Shown here one piece after another: positions 29,160-37,418 of a stretch of 64,000 nt of DNA. The stretch comes from Halomonas sp. ALS9. Lineage in GTDB: Bacteria > Pseudomonadota > Gammaproteobacteria > Pseudomonadales > Halomonadaceae. Numbering within the stretch: position 1 is the first letter of the stretch; each line of letters starts with the position of its first letter. The DNA lies in the NCBI RefSeq assembly GCF_001651035.1, contig NZ_LXRG01000110.1:124001-188000 (forward strand). The letters run 5' to 3'. Below the pieces are notes generated by a model that was not told where the DNA came from, searched no databases, and worked only from the letters and a program-made list of their open reading frames with translations. The translations under genes and the position numbers were made by a program.

Positions 29160-29423
29160 ATGTCTGAGCAAACCGGGGGCTTTCAACCCGACACGGTGCT
29201 TGACGCTTGTGGGCTGCATTGCCCGTTGCCGTTGCTAAAAGCGAAGCAGGCTTTGGCGAGCTTGGCGGCAGGGCAATTATTGGAAGTACGTTCAACGGAT
29301 GCGGGGTCGTGGCGGGATATGGCGTCGTTTACCGACCAGAGTGCGCATACGCTGGAAGGACGTGAACAGCGCGACGATATTTATGTGTACTGGATTAGAA
29401 AAGCTGGGGATGCGCACCCATGA
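29160..29423 (+). CDS. TusA-family sulfur carrier protein
   Basis: An 87-residue protein with the CPxP motif: LDACGLHCPLPLLKAKQAL, with the active Cys expected at residue 21. TusA-like proteins carry sulfur as persulfide for tRNA thiolation, molybdenum cofactor or other sulfur transfer. The homolog at this place in Pseudomonas lies between bepA and a perM-like gene as here, and has been connected with molybdenum-enzyme function. The real substrate cannot be told from sequence. The 3' end overlaps the perM start by four bases. Confidence 0.9.
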   Translation: MSEQTGGFQPDTVLDACGLHCPLPLLKAKQALASLAAGQLLEVRSTDAGSWRDMASFTDQSAHTLEGREQRDDIYVYWIRKAGDAHP

Positions 29424-30529
29424 CCCTGCGCACGATTCTAAAAAGTTGGGTGGAGCGCTACTTCTCGGACGAAGAGGCGCTGATCCTGCTAGTAGTTCTA
29501 GTGGCGGGCTTTGCAGCGATTATTTGGTTCGGGCGGATGCTGGCGCCCTTTTTTACCGCCTTGGTGATTGCGTTTCTGTTGCAAGGCGTTGTGAGCGCGT
29601 TTACCCGGCGGGGAGTGCCGCATCTGCTGGCGGTCATCCTGGTCTTTTTGGCCTTTATTAGTGTGCTGCTGACACTGGCATTTATTCTAATGCCGTTGAT
29701 CTGGAATCAGTTAGTGGGGCTGGTGCAAGAGACGCCGCGGATGTTCGCCAGTGGACAGGGATGGTTGGATGAGCTGCAGGCGCGCTACCCGAATATTATT
29801 ACACCGGATCAGATGCAGAGCTGGATTGGGGTGGCGAGCCGTGAAATCAGCCAACTGGGCCAGCGCGCCTTGACGCTCTCGCTGGCGTCGCTAGGCAACA
29901 TCATGTCGCTGATTATTTATCTGGTACTGGTGCCGATTCTGGTCTTTTTTATGCTTAAAGATCGTGACGTTCTGGTCGGTTTTATACTTTCACTGCTGCC
30001 CCAAAAGCGCACGCTGCTATCGCGTATTTGGCGCGAGATGGATGATCAAATAGCCAACTATATCCGCGGCAAATTTATTGAAATCATCATCGTGGGTACG
30101 GTGGCGTTCTTTACCTTTGCTTTTTTTGGTTTGCCCTACACGGCGCTGTTGGCGGTGCTTGTGGGTTTTTCAGTGCTAGTGCCCTACATCGGTGCGGCGG
30201 TGGCCACGCTGCCGGTAGCTGCGGTGGCTGGGTTTCATTTTGGCATTAGTGAGCAGTTTGCGTATGTGCTGGTGGCTTACGGCGTGATTCAAGCGCTGGA
30301 TGGCAACGTTTTGGCGCCGATTTTGTTCTCTGAGACCAATAATATTCATCCGGTTTCTATCATTGTGGCGGTACTGTTTTTCGGCGGCATTTGGGGCTTC
30401 TGGGGTATTTTCTTTGCCATTCCCTTGGCAACGCTGCTGAAGGCACTGATCTACGCTTGGCCGCGCAGCCTGCAAGGGCGTGAGGAGCGACGAGGGCTGC
30501 AAGCTCCGGCAGCCCAAGAGGTCGAGTAA
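29420..30529 (+). CDS. AI-2E family transporter (PerM-like membrane protein)
   Basis: A 369-residue inner-membrane protein with about eight hydrophobic segments in the usual AI-2E/PerM pattern. Family blocks are IRGKFIEIIIVGTVAFFTFAF, GLPYTALLAVLVGFSVLVPYIG and LDGNVLAPILF. Members export autoinducer-2 or act as Na+/H+ antiporters in some halophiles, so the substrate is open. The gene overlaps the TusA-like gene by 4 bases (ATGA) and must be translationally coupled to it. Confidence 0.9.
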   Translation: MTLRTILKSWVERYFSDEEALILLVVLVAGFAAIIWFGRMLAPFFTALVIAFLLQGVVSAFTRRGVPHLLAVILVFLAFISVLLTLAFILMPLIWNQLVGLVQETPRMFASGQGWLDELQARYPNIITPDQMQSWIGVASREISQLGQRALTLSLASLGNIMSLIIYLVLVPILVFFMLKDRDVLVGFILSLLPQKRTLLSRIWREMDDQIANYIRGKFIEIIIVGTVAFFTFAFFGLPYTALLAVLVGFSVLVPYIGAAVATLPVAAVAGFHFGISEQFAYVLVAYGVIQALDGNVLAPILFSETNNIHPVSIIVAVLFFGGIWGFWGIFFAIPLATLLKALIYAWPRSLQGREERRGLQAPAAQEVE

Positions 30530-30536
30530 GGTTGAT

Positions 30537-30568
30537 CCATTACCCGTGCGGGTTTGCACGGGTAATGG
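30537..30568. terminator. Hairpin between perM-like gene and prxQ
   Basis: Perfect 13-bp stem ccattacccgtgc / gcacgggtaatgg with loop gggttt, between the convergent perM-like and prxQ genes. No clean T-run on either strand, but the stem is strong enough to act as a barrier in both directions. Confidence 0.65.
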
Positions 30569-30598
30569 GGTTGGTTGAAGAAAAATTAGAAAAGCGGG

Positions 30599-31075
30599 CT
30601 AGCCAGCCGCGTTAAGTTGTTCAGCCGCAGCAAGCACTTCGTCAACGTGGCCAGGCACTTTAACACCTCGCCACTCCTGGGCTAGCTTGCCTTCCTTATC
30701 AATCAGGAAGGTGCTGCGTTCGATGCCCAGGTGCTCCTTGCCGTACATCTTCTTGAGCTTGATAACGTCAAACAGCGTGCAGACGTTTTCATCTTTGTCA
30801 GAGATCAGGTCGAAATTGAAATCCTGCTTGGCCTTAAAGTTCTCCTGGGCGCGCAGGCCATCGCGGGAGACGCCGAGAATCACCGTATTAGCGGCATCAA
30901 AGGCGGTTTTACGGTCGCGGAAGTCTCCGCCCTCGGTGGTGCAGCCAGGCGTACTGGCCTTGGGATAGAAATATACCACCACTTGTTTACCGCGCAGTGC
31001 CGATAGCGTGACGGTGGTGTCTCCGGTAGCTGAGGCGGAGAAGTCAGTGACGGTTTGACCAATTTCAATGGGCAT
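30599..31075 (-). CDS. bcp: Thioredoxin-dependent thiol peroxidase PrxQ (Bcp)
   Basis: A 158-residue peroxiredoxin that reduces hydrogen peroxide and organic hydroperoxides. The peroxidatic Cys is residue 45 (STPGCTTEGGDFRD). E. coli Bcp has its resolving Cys five residues later; here that position is Gly50. Another Cys (ENVCTLFDV, near 103) could form a different disulfide, or the enzyme may work as a 1-Cys type. I start at MPIEIGQTVTDFSASA, not at an in-frame start 99 bases upstream. It is convergent to the perM-like gene and divergent from dapA. Confidence 0.93.
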   Translation of the reverse strand: MPIEIGQTVTDFSASATGDTTVTLSALRGKQVVVYFYPKASTPGCTTEGGDFRDRKTAFDAANTVILGVSRDGLRAQENFKAKQDFNFDLISDKDENVCTLFDVIKLKKMYGKEHLGIERSTFLIDKEGKLAQEWRGVKVPGHVDEVLAAAEQLNAAG

Positions 31076-31337
31076 GAAGCGTCCTCGTTGAGTGTGGGTG
31101 TTAAGGCGGTTGCTGGGGGCGATTACACGTATCCTAACCGCGTATGTCAAAGCGATAAAACAGCGTGGCTGCAAACTCGCAGCGCTTTACGCTGTACAGG
31201 CTCGAATCGCCTGAGTACCATTTGCTCTCTGTGCGATACTGGCGCTTGATACAGAGTGTCGCGATAGCGCTTAAAACACGACGTACTTAAAAACGTAGAT
31301 AGTTGATACCATAATTTGGCTGGTGAGGAATAAACGG

Positions 31338-32222
31338 ATGATCACAGGCAGCATTGTCGCCCTGGCGACGCCTATGAAGGTCAATGGCGACATCGACTGG
31401 GAGGCGCTTCGCCGTCTGGTGAACTTCCATCTCGATAATGGCACCGATGCCATTGTGGCAGCTGGCACCACGGGCGAACCGACGACTATGTCCTTCGCAG
31501 AGCACTTTGACGTTATTCGCAGTGTGGTTGAAGAGGTCAATGGCCGTATTCCCGTCATTGCGGGTACCGGCTCGAACAACACCACCGAAGCAGTGGAATT
31601 GACCCGCTACGCTAAAGAGGTCGGTGCAGATTATTGTCTGACGGTTGCTCCCTATTACAACAAGCCTACTCAGGAAGGCCTGTTTCAGCACTTTAAGGCC
31701 ACCGCCGAAGCCAGTGATCTGCCGGTCATTCTTTACAATGTGCCTGGCCGTACTTGCTCTGATATCTACAACGAAACCGTGCTACGCCTAGCTGAAGTCG
31801 ATAATATTATCGGTTTAAAGGACGCTACGGGGAACCTAGAGCGTGCGGAAGATCTAATCACTCGCTTAAAGGGCAGTGGCTTTATGCTCTACTCCGGCGA
31901 CGATGCCACCGCCTGTGACTTTATGTTGATGGGTGGTCATGGAGATATTTCTGTCACTGCCAACGTTGCTCCCCGGGCGATGCATGAGCTTTGCGCGGCA
32001 GCCGTAGCCGGTGATTCTGATAAGGCTCACCAAATTAATACGCGTTTGATGCCGCTGCACACCAATCTGGGAATAGAATCGAACCCTATTCCGGTGAAGT
32101 GGGCGCTGAATCGTATGGGTTACGCGGACGCGGGTATTCGCTTACCGCTAACCTGGCTGTCGGAAAAGTACCACGCCACAGTGAGCGAAGCGCTGCAGTT
32201 AGCGGGCGTCGTAGAGGAGTAA
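31338..32222 (+). CDS. dapA: 4-hydroxy-tetrahydrodipicolinate synthase
   Basis: A 294-residue aldolase-class enzyme that condenses pyruvate with aspartate semialdehyde, the first step of the lysine/diaminopimelate branch. The Schiff-base Lys is residue 161 ([10 protein letters not shown]), catalytic Tyr is 133 (ILYNVPGRT), and [12 protein letters not shown] is conserved. The start at [13 protein letters not shown] has a GAGGA site; the in-frame start 15 bases upstream is less likely. bamC follows, as in E. coli and Pseudomonas. The 262-base spacer to prxQ has no gene that I can support. Confidence 0.97.
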   Translation: MITGSIVALATPMKVNGDIDWEALRRLVNFHLDNGTDAIVAAGTTGEPTTMSFAEHFDVIRSVVEEVNGRIPVIAGTGSNNTTEAVELTRYAKEVGADYCLTVAPYYNKPTQEGLFQHFKATAEASDLPVILYNVPGRTCSDIYNETVLRLAEVDNIIGLKDATGNLERAEDLITRLKGSGFMLYSGDDATACDFMLMGGHGDISVTANVAPRAMHELCAAAVAGDSDKAHQINTRLMPLHTNLGIESNPIPVKWALNRMGYADAGIRLPLTWLSEKYHATVSEALQLAGVVEE

Positions 32223-32242
32223 TTCGGCGCAATACCCTTTGC

Positions 32243-32272
32243 TACCCAGCACACCTACCGCTGTGCTGGGTA
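32243..32272 (+). promoter_or_regulatory. Hairpin between dapA and bamC
   Basis: An 11-bp inverted repeat tacccagcaca / tgtgctgggta with an 8-base loop, without a T-run (cctgattt). It may partly end the dapA transcript or set the dapA:bamC ratio. Confidence 0.5.
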
Positions 32273-32299
32273 CCTGATTTGTTGACTTAAGGTGGCTTG

Positions 32300-33283
32300 A
32301 TGAGCTCTGTGCTTGAAATACGTGCGCTTAAATGGGTGCCGCTGGCACTCGCAGCGGCTGTCGCGCTCTCTGGTTGTGCGCGGGATGGTTTTTACGATGA
32401 CCGTAATCTGGACTACACCGACGCCGCGCCAGCGCCGCCGCTAGTGCTGCCAGAGACCCGCAATACTCAACGCTATCGCGATGCGCTGCCGGTTCCTCAA
32501 GCCGCCACCCAAGGTGCACGGCTTGACGAAGCGGCAGAAATTCGTCCTCCTCAGTCACTGGCAATCGGTAGTGGCCTGGAACCTGAGTACGTTGAGCGCC
32601 GCGAAGTGGGCGATCAAACCTGGCTAGTCGTCGCCGCTGATACCGGTACGGTGTGGCCGCAGTTGGAAGCGTTTGTGCGCAGTCGTCAGTTGGAGGTGCT
32701 GCAGAGCAGCGCTTCCCAGGGTGTCATCGTTACCCCCCAGGCGGAAATACGGTTACAAAGCGCGCTGCGCGCAGGTAGCAGCGAGGTTCGCTGTGAACGT
32801 GGTGGGCAAACCATGGCTAGCTGCCTGGAGGCGCTAGAGAGCCATCTAAGTTCGCGCAGCGCGTCAGCCAGCGTCTCCTCTTCCTGGACGGCGCAACGTC
32901 TTACCGATGAGCAGACGCTGCAAATTCGCCAGCAGAACGACGAGTGGGAAGTGGTTATCCCGCAACCCGTTGACCGTGTCTGGGCCGAGTTGCACCACTA
33001 CCTTGAGCTGGACTTTGCTCAGCAAGGCCAGCGTGATTTGCTGGCGGCTGATCCGGCTAGTCACGAGTTTATGGTTGAATATATGACCGAAACCGAGCGC
33101 AACCGTAATCCGCTGCAAATTGTCTTCAGCGCGGACGTGCGCAAGATGTCTCAAGAGATCCGTCTTGCCCTGCAGCCTGACGGCGATCAGACGATTCTGC
33201 GTGCCATTAACGCCAGCGAGCGGGCATTCAGCGCCGATGATCAGCGCGAGCTGCTTGAGCGTGTCTCCGGCTATTTACGTTAA
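32300..33283 (+). CDS. bamC: BamC, outer-membrane assembly lipoprotein
   Basis: A 327-residue lipoprotein of the BAM complex, which inserts beta-barrel proteins into the outer membrane. The signal peptide ends in the lipobox LSGC with Cys26 as the lipidated residue. The unstructured N-terminal stretch after the Cys (DGFYDDRNLDYTDAAPAPPL) is the segment that binds BamD. Two helix-grip domains follow. The start is the ATG with AAGGTGG upstream. It stands between dapA and purC, the standard position. Confidence 0.92.
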   Translation: MSSVLEIRALKWVPLALAAAVALSGCARDGFYDDRNLDYTDAAPAPPLVLPETRNTQRYRDALPVPQAATQGARLDEAAEIRPPQSLAIGSGLEPEYVERREVGDQTWLVVAADTGTVWPQLEAFVRSRQLEVLQSSASQGVIVTPQAEIRLQSALRAGSSEVRCERGGQTMASCLEALESHLSSRSASASVSSSWTAQRLTDEQTLQIRQQNDEWEVVIPQPVDRVWAELHHYLELDFAQQGQRDLLAADPASHEFMVEYMTETERNRNPLQIVFSADVRKMSQEIRLALQPDGDQTILRAINASERAFSADDQRELLERVSGYLR

Positions 33284-33315
33284 CTTATTGACCTTTGCCC
33301 CCTTACGGAGCCCCC

Positions 33316-34032
33316 ATGGAAAAGCGCCAAGAACTTTACGCCGGTAAGGCGAAATCTGTGTATACCACCGACGATCCGGATTTGTTGGTGCTCAATTTTC
33401 GTGATGACACCAGCGCCTTCGATGGCAAAAAAGTGGAATCGCTGGCCCGCAAGGGAATGGTCAATAACATCTTTAACGCCTTCATTATGGAGCGGCTGCA
33501 GGAAGCGGGCATTCCCACTCACTTCGAAAAGCAGCTCTCCAATACGGAGAGTCTGGTCAAAAAGATGCAGATGATCCCGGTGGAGTGCGTAGTGCGCAAC
33601 ATCGCCGCAGGTGGCCTAGTAAAACGACTCGGCGTCGAAGAGGGCATCGCGCTTACGCCGCCGACCTTTGAACTGTTCCTGAAGAACGATGAGAAGGGCG
33701 ACCCGATGATCAATGAATCGTTGGCGGAAACCTTCGGTTGGGCCACGCCTGAGCAGTTAACCAAAATGAAGGTATTAACCTTCAAGGTTAACCATATCCT
33801 CAAAGCGCTGTTCGCTGAGGGCGATATGCTGCTGGTGGATTACAAGCTGGAGTTCGGCGTATTCAAAGGTGAAGTCGTGCTGGGCGATGAATTCTCCCCG
33901 GACGGCTGCCGCCTGTGGGATGCCAACACCCGTGAGAAACTGGATAAAGACCGCTTCCGTCAGGGGTTGGGCGGAGTGATTGAGGCGTATGAGGAAGTTG
34001 GTCGTCGTTTGGGCATAACTTTCCCCGCTTAA
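33316..34032 (+). CDS. purC: SAICAR synthetase
   Basis: A 238-residue enzyme that joins CAIR with aspartate in purine biosynthesis. It begins [20 protein letters not shown], and the signatures [25 protein letters not shown] and [11 protein letters not shown] are present. The ATG has GGAG seven bases upstream; an in-frame start 21 bases earlier is unlikely. purL, the other purine gene in the window, is not linked to it. The stop is 18 bases from that of the convergent trmO. Confidence 0.97.
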   Translation: MEKRQELYAGKAKSVYTTDDPDLLVLNFRDDTSAFDGKKVESLARKGMVNNIFNAFIMERLQEAGIPTHFEKQLSNTESLVKKMQMIPVECVVRNIAAGGLVKRLGVEEGIALTPPTFELFLKNDEKGDPMINESLAETFGWATPEQLTKMKVLTFKVNHILKALFAEGDMLLVDYKLEFGVFKGEVVLGDEFSPDGCRLWDANTREKLDKDRFRQGLGGVIEAYEEVGRRLGITFPA

Positions 34033-34050
34033 ACCGCCACGCTTGTGTCA

Positions 34051-34785
34051 TTACTGGTCGTACGGCTCGATAGCCATCACCTCTAAGGTGGTGGCTTCGC
34101 CTTTTTGACGAGGGCAAAACTTAACGTCCACGTCGCGCAGCCGCACGCCGTAAAGACGATCAGACCCTCTATCCTTTTGCTTGTAGGCGGGCCTGGGGTC
34201 TTGGCTTAGCACCTGCTCAATTAAGGCCAGCAGGGTGGCACTGTCTTGGCGCTGAGCGAGCGTGTCGAGTGCCGCTGGATGAAAGACAACCTCCATGAGT
34301 GACGGTGTCTCAGGGGCAAAGCCGGCCAGTGCGTTAGGATGAGATTCGGCCCAGGGTAGATAAGGCTTGATATCGACCACCGGGGTTCCGCTGACTAAGT
34401 CGCAGCCCTGGAGCTTTAGGGCGACACCGTGCTGGGAGTCTATCCCGACTAACCTCACTAGAGAGAGCCCGAGGCGGTTAGGGCGGTGGGTGCTACGGCT
34501 GGCAAAAACCCCCACTTTTTTATTGCCCCCCAGGCGCGGCGGCCTTACCAGCGGCGACCAGCGCTCGGGGCTTTGATGAAAAATAAAGCTCAACCAAAGG
34601 TGGCTGAAGTCTTCCAAACCGCGCACAGCGTGTGGATCGTTGTAGGGAGCGGTGAGTACCAGTTGGGCATTGGCAGCAGGGGCGAGCCCTGGCTGGCGGG
34701 GAATACCGAATTTATCCGGGTAGTCGCTAACCACATGACCAATGGGCGTCAGCGTAAAGTGCTCGCTGTTATGTGCATCGTCCAT
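34051..34785 (-). CDS. trmO: TrmO (TsaA family), tRNA t6A37 N6-methyltransferase
   Basis: A 244-residue member of the TsaA/TrmO family, which methylates t6A37 to m6t6A in tRNA-Thr with SAM. It starts with FTLTPIGHVVSDYPDKFGIP, then GLEDFSHLWLSFIFHQ, and has the strongly conserved SRSTHRPNRLGLSLV and VDIKPYLPWAE. The C-terminal extension ending with RLYGVRLRDVDVKFC is typical of the proteobacterial form. I use the ATG at 34785; a GTG codon lies just before it. tsaB, for the precursor t6A modification, is encoded at 43230. Confidence 0.92.
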   Translation of the reverse strand: MDDAHNSEHFTLTPIGHVVSDYPDKFGIPRQPGLAPAANAQLVLTAPYNDPHAVRGLEDFSHLWLSFIFHQSPERWSPLVRPPRLGGNKKVGVFASRSTHRPNRLGLSLVRLVGIDSQHGVALKLQGCDLVSGTPVVDIKPYLPWAESHPNALAGFAPETPSLMEVVFHPAALDTLAQRQDSATLLALIEQVLSQDPRPAYKQKDRGSDRLYGVRLRDVDVKFCPRQKGEATTLEVMAIEPYDQ

Positions 34786-34800
34786 CACACTGCCTTTTGC

Positions 34801-34830
34801 TAGGGTTGATTCGCATAGGGTTGATTTGCG
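34801..34830. repeat. 15-bp tandem duplication upstream of trmO
   Basis: Units tagggttgattcgca and tagggttgatttgcg, adjacent, with two mismatches. They lie between the divergent trmO and GNAT genes. A weaker pair of similar length may follow at about 34879-34911. Confidence 0.7.
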
Positions 34831-34924
34831 TAGTATAAAGCAGGCGATGGCCCAAGCGTGACCAAATGGGGCGTGAGCGAATGTGTGTTGAACAAATGAT
34901 AGCTGAACAGCTCAGAGGTGACGC

Positions 34925-35455
34925 ATGACCAATACCGAGGGGCAGCAAGCGCCAACGCCGGCAAATGCGCGCGTTATGTACCGTGCGGCGCTGGCACGTG
35001 ATGCCGTCGACCAGGCGGAAGTGTTTTACCACGCCGTGATGCAGGGCGCAGCAGCGCATTACACGCTCTCAGAGCGAAAGGCCTGGGCGCAGGCGTTGCC
35101 CCGCGAAGGCAGTGCCTGGGGGGTGCGACAAGCGCTCTATACCACTTTGGTGGCTGCCTGCGATGGTCGCTGCGTGGGCTTTTTGGAGTTGGACTTAGCC
35201 GCTGGGCGGGTTGAAACCCTCTACGTTTGGCCCTCTCTGGCCGGCCGCGGTATCGGCACCACGCTGCTGGTTCATGCCGAGCGGCTACTGTTGGAGCAGG
35301 GGCTTGGGCGGGTAGAAATAGAGGCCAGTTCGATGCTCTATGAGCGGCTAGTGCGCCGTGGCTGGGAGAACCACGGCGAAGAATGGGTAGAGCGAAGCGG
35401 AGAACGGCTGCAGCGCTATAAGCTCTCCAAGCGGCTTAACGCTGTCGAAACTTAA
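34925..35455 (+). CDS. GNAT-family N-acetyltransferase
   Basis: A 176-residue acetyltransferase. The acetyl-CoA-binding motif is VWPSLAGRGIGTTLLVHAE near residue 105 (the Q/RxxGxG/A signature as AGRGIG). Before it comes CVGFLELDLAAGRVETLYV, the beta-4 strand of the fold. The substrate cannot be inferred. It has a good AGAGGTG site. It stands between divergent trmO and convergent nadC, with only 3 bases to the nadC stop. Confidence 0.85.
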   Translation: MTNTEGQQAPTPANARVMYRAALARDAVDQAEVFYHAVMQGAAAHYTLSERKAWAQALPREGSAWGVRQALYTTLVAACDGRCVGFLELDLAAGRVETLYVWPSLAGRGIGTTLLVHAERLLLEQGLGRVEIEASSMLYERLVRRGWENHGEEWVERSGERLQRYKLSKRLNAVET

Positions 35456-35458
35456 TCA

Positions 35459-36313
35459 TCACACGCTATAGCTGCGCGTGATGCGCATTGAAAGATCGAT
35501 GGAAGCGATATCTTTGGTCAGTGCGCCGCTAGAGATACAGTCAACGCCGGTATCGGCGATTGCCCGCAGGGTGGTGGCATCCACATTGCCTGAGGCTTCC
35601 AGAGTGGCTCGGCCGCCGTTAATTTCAACCGCAACGTGCAGGTCTTCAATGGCGAAATTGTCGAGCATGACAATATCTGCCCCCGCTGCCAGCGCCTGAT
35701 CCAGCTCTTCAAAGGTTTCTACCTCGACTTCAATGGGCAGGTCGCTGGCTAGCTTGCGCGCCTGGGCAACCGCTGCTTGAATGCCTCCGCAGGCGGCAAT
35801 GTGGTTCTCTTTGATTAAAAACGCGTCCCACAGTCCTATGCGGTGGTTGTGTCCGCCACCGCAGGTGACCGCATATTTTTGCGCCAAGCGCATGCCGGGT
35901 AGCGTTTTGCGGGTATCCAGCAGGCGCACGCCGGTGCCTGCGATCAGGTCGACATAAGCGCGGGTAGCGGTAGCGGTGGCCGATAGTGTTTGCAGCACGT
36001 TCAGCGCTGCACGCTCGCCGGTGAGCAGTATGCGGGCGGGGCCTTCCAGAGTTAAAAAACACTGCTCAGCCTCAAGCTTATCTCCGTCGGCAGCGTGCCA
36101 GGTCAGGCTTACCCGACTATCCAGGCGGCGAAACAGTTCATCGACCCAGGGTGCTCCGCACAGTATGGCGGCTTCACGGGTAATAACATCGGCGCTGGCC
36201 CACTGGTGTTCAGGGATCAATTGCGCGGTAATATCACCCGGGCCAACGTCTTCTGCTAACAAGCGAGCGGCACTGGCGCGGATTTCTTCAGCAAGAGCGG
36301 ATTGATAATGCAT
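35459..36313 (-). CDS. nadC: Nicotinate-nucleotide pyrophosphorylase (carboxylating)
   Basis: A 284-residue quinolinate phosphoribosyltransferase, forming nicotinate mononucleotide from the quinolinate made by NadA. Signatures: [53 protein letters not shown] and the C-terminal [19 protein letters not shown]. Length is normal. It is divergent from ampD, the same nadC-ampD arrangement as in E. coli and pseudomonads. Confidence 0.97.
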   Translation of the reverse strand: MHYQSALAEEIRASAARLLAEDVGPGDITAQLIPEHQWASADVITREAAILCGAPWVDELFRRLDSRVSLTWHAADGDKLEAEQCFLTLEGPARILLTGERAALNVLQTLSATATATRAYVDLIAGTGVRLLDTRKTLPGMRLAQKYAVTCGGGHNHRIGLWDAFLIKENHIAACGGIQAAVAQARKLASDLPIEVEVETFEELDQALAAGADIVMLDNFAIEDLHVAVEINGGRATLEASGNVDATTLRAIADTGVDCISSGALTKDIASIDLSMRITRSYSV

Positions 36314-36356
36314 GGCAGTGAATTCTCTGAACGTCGTCTTCGATGTCGGGCATTGT

Positions 36357-36416
36357 AGTGAAAAACAGCGGTGAAGGTGAAAGAGAACGGAGAAAGAGAG
36401 CAGTGAAAAAGAGCGC
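36357..36416. repeat. Four-unit, about 15-bp degenerate repeat between nadC and ampD
   Basis: Sixty bases that divide into agtgaaaaacagcgg, tgaaggtgaaagagaa, cggagaaagagagc and agtgaaaaagagcgc (15, 16, 14 and 15 bases). First and last units are nearly identical; the middle ones have drifted. It fills much of the divergent spacer. Confidence 0.55.
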
Positions 36417-36436
36417 TAACGTAGAGGAGCCCTCCA

Positions 36437-37015
36437 GTGGAAAACAAACAACCCCTTGACGGCTGGTGGGAAAAAGCGCGTAAAGTCGTTTCACCGAACT
36501 GTGATTCTCGGCCCAGCGGTGAGGTGTCGTTGCTAGTGATACATGCGATCAGTCTTCCCCCAGGTCAGTTTAGTGGTCATGCTATTGAGGCGCTATTTAC
36601 CAATCAATTGGCAGTAGACGAGCATCCGTTTTTCGCCGAAATTGCCCACTTAAAGGTCTCCGCACACCTGCTTATCCGTCGCGATGGTGAGTGCGTGCAG
36701 TTTGTTGATACAGATCAGCGAGCTTGGCATGCCGGGCGCTCCGGTTGGTGGGATGCCCGCCTGCTAAGCTGGCGAAGGGCGCTCAACGATTTCTCGGTGG
36801 GGATTGAGCTTGAAGGGGATGACGTTAGCCCCTACACCAGGGCCCAATATGACGCGCTGATAGAAGCGGTGGTGTGGCTATTGGCGCGCAACCCCCAGCT
36901 AGATAGCCGTCGTATCACCAGCCATGCCCATGTGGCGCCGCTGCGCAAAACAGACCCCGGTCCGGCGTTTGACTGGGCGTATTTTAAGCAGCGGCTGATA
37001 TCGCGCCTTGAGTGA
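36437..37015 (+). CDS. ampD: AmpD, 1,6-anhydro-N-acetylmuramyl-L-alanine amidase
   Basis: A 192-residue cytoplasmic zinc amidase that recycles anhydromuropeptides, the products of lytic transglycosylases such as MltF. Zinc and catalytic residues are seen in LLVIHAISLPPGQFSG, SAHLLIRRDGE and THAHVAP-type blocks (TSHAHVAPLRKTDPGPAFDW). The start appears to be GTG, with GAGG upstream. The 403-base spacer to aceE contains no gene. Confidence 0.95.
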   Translation: MENKQPLDGWWEKARKVVSPNCDSRPSGEVSLLVIHAISLPPGQFSGHAIEALFTNQLAVDEHPFFAEIAHLKVSAHLLIRRDGECVQFVDTDQRAWHAGRSGWWDARLLSWRRALNDFSVGIELEGDDVSPYTRAQYDALIEAVVWLLARNPQLDSRRITSHAHVAPLRKTDPGPAFDWAYFKQRLISRLE

Positions 37016-37358
37016 TGGCGACTCGGTTACGTTTTCCGCGCTAAGTATTTCACTAATAACGTAATAAAACGGTAGTTTAATTACAGCTGGCTCTCGAATG
37101 GCAGCAGTGGAAAAGGCTATATATATTGCTTATGTTGCAGTGCAATAGTTTGTTTTCGATAGGCTTTTCCGCTGCGACAGAATTGGCAGCGTGGCGACTT
37201 TGAGGTATCTTCCCCTATACAAAAGGCTAACTTTTAAGAGAATTGTGTAGCTTTACTACATTAATGAGCACGTAGCTTGTTGAATGTAGAGCTAAAACCC
37301 CTATCCGGCGTTTAATCACCGGCTGAATGTTGGCGGGTGGTGGAGTTCCACACCGCCG

Positions 37359-37389
37359 CCCCAGGCCCTTCAGGGTAGCGGGGATTTTT
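37359..37389 (+). promoter_or_regulatory. Terminator-like hairpin in the aceE leader
   Basis: cccc (37359-37362) and ccc (37366-37368) can pair with gggg (37380-37383) and ggg (37373-37375) around a ttca loop, followed at once by attttt. It lies about 30 bases before the aceE start. It has the layout of an attenuator but only seven G-C pairs with an internal loop. The rest of the 403-base ampD-aceE spacer is AT-rich non-coding DNA in which I found no convincing PdhR box. Confidence 0.35.
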
Positions 37390-37418
37390 GTCATTTATCG
37401 TCATTCGGAGAGACCTCT

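Noticed and set aside
37016..37418. PdhR box ahead of aceE
   Set aside because: I could not find an ATTGGTnnnACCAAT-like palindrome in the spacer.
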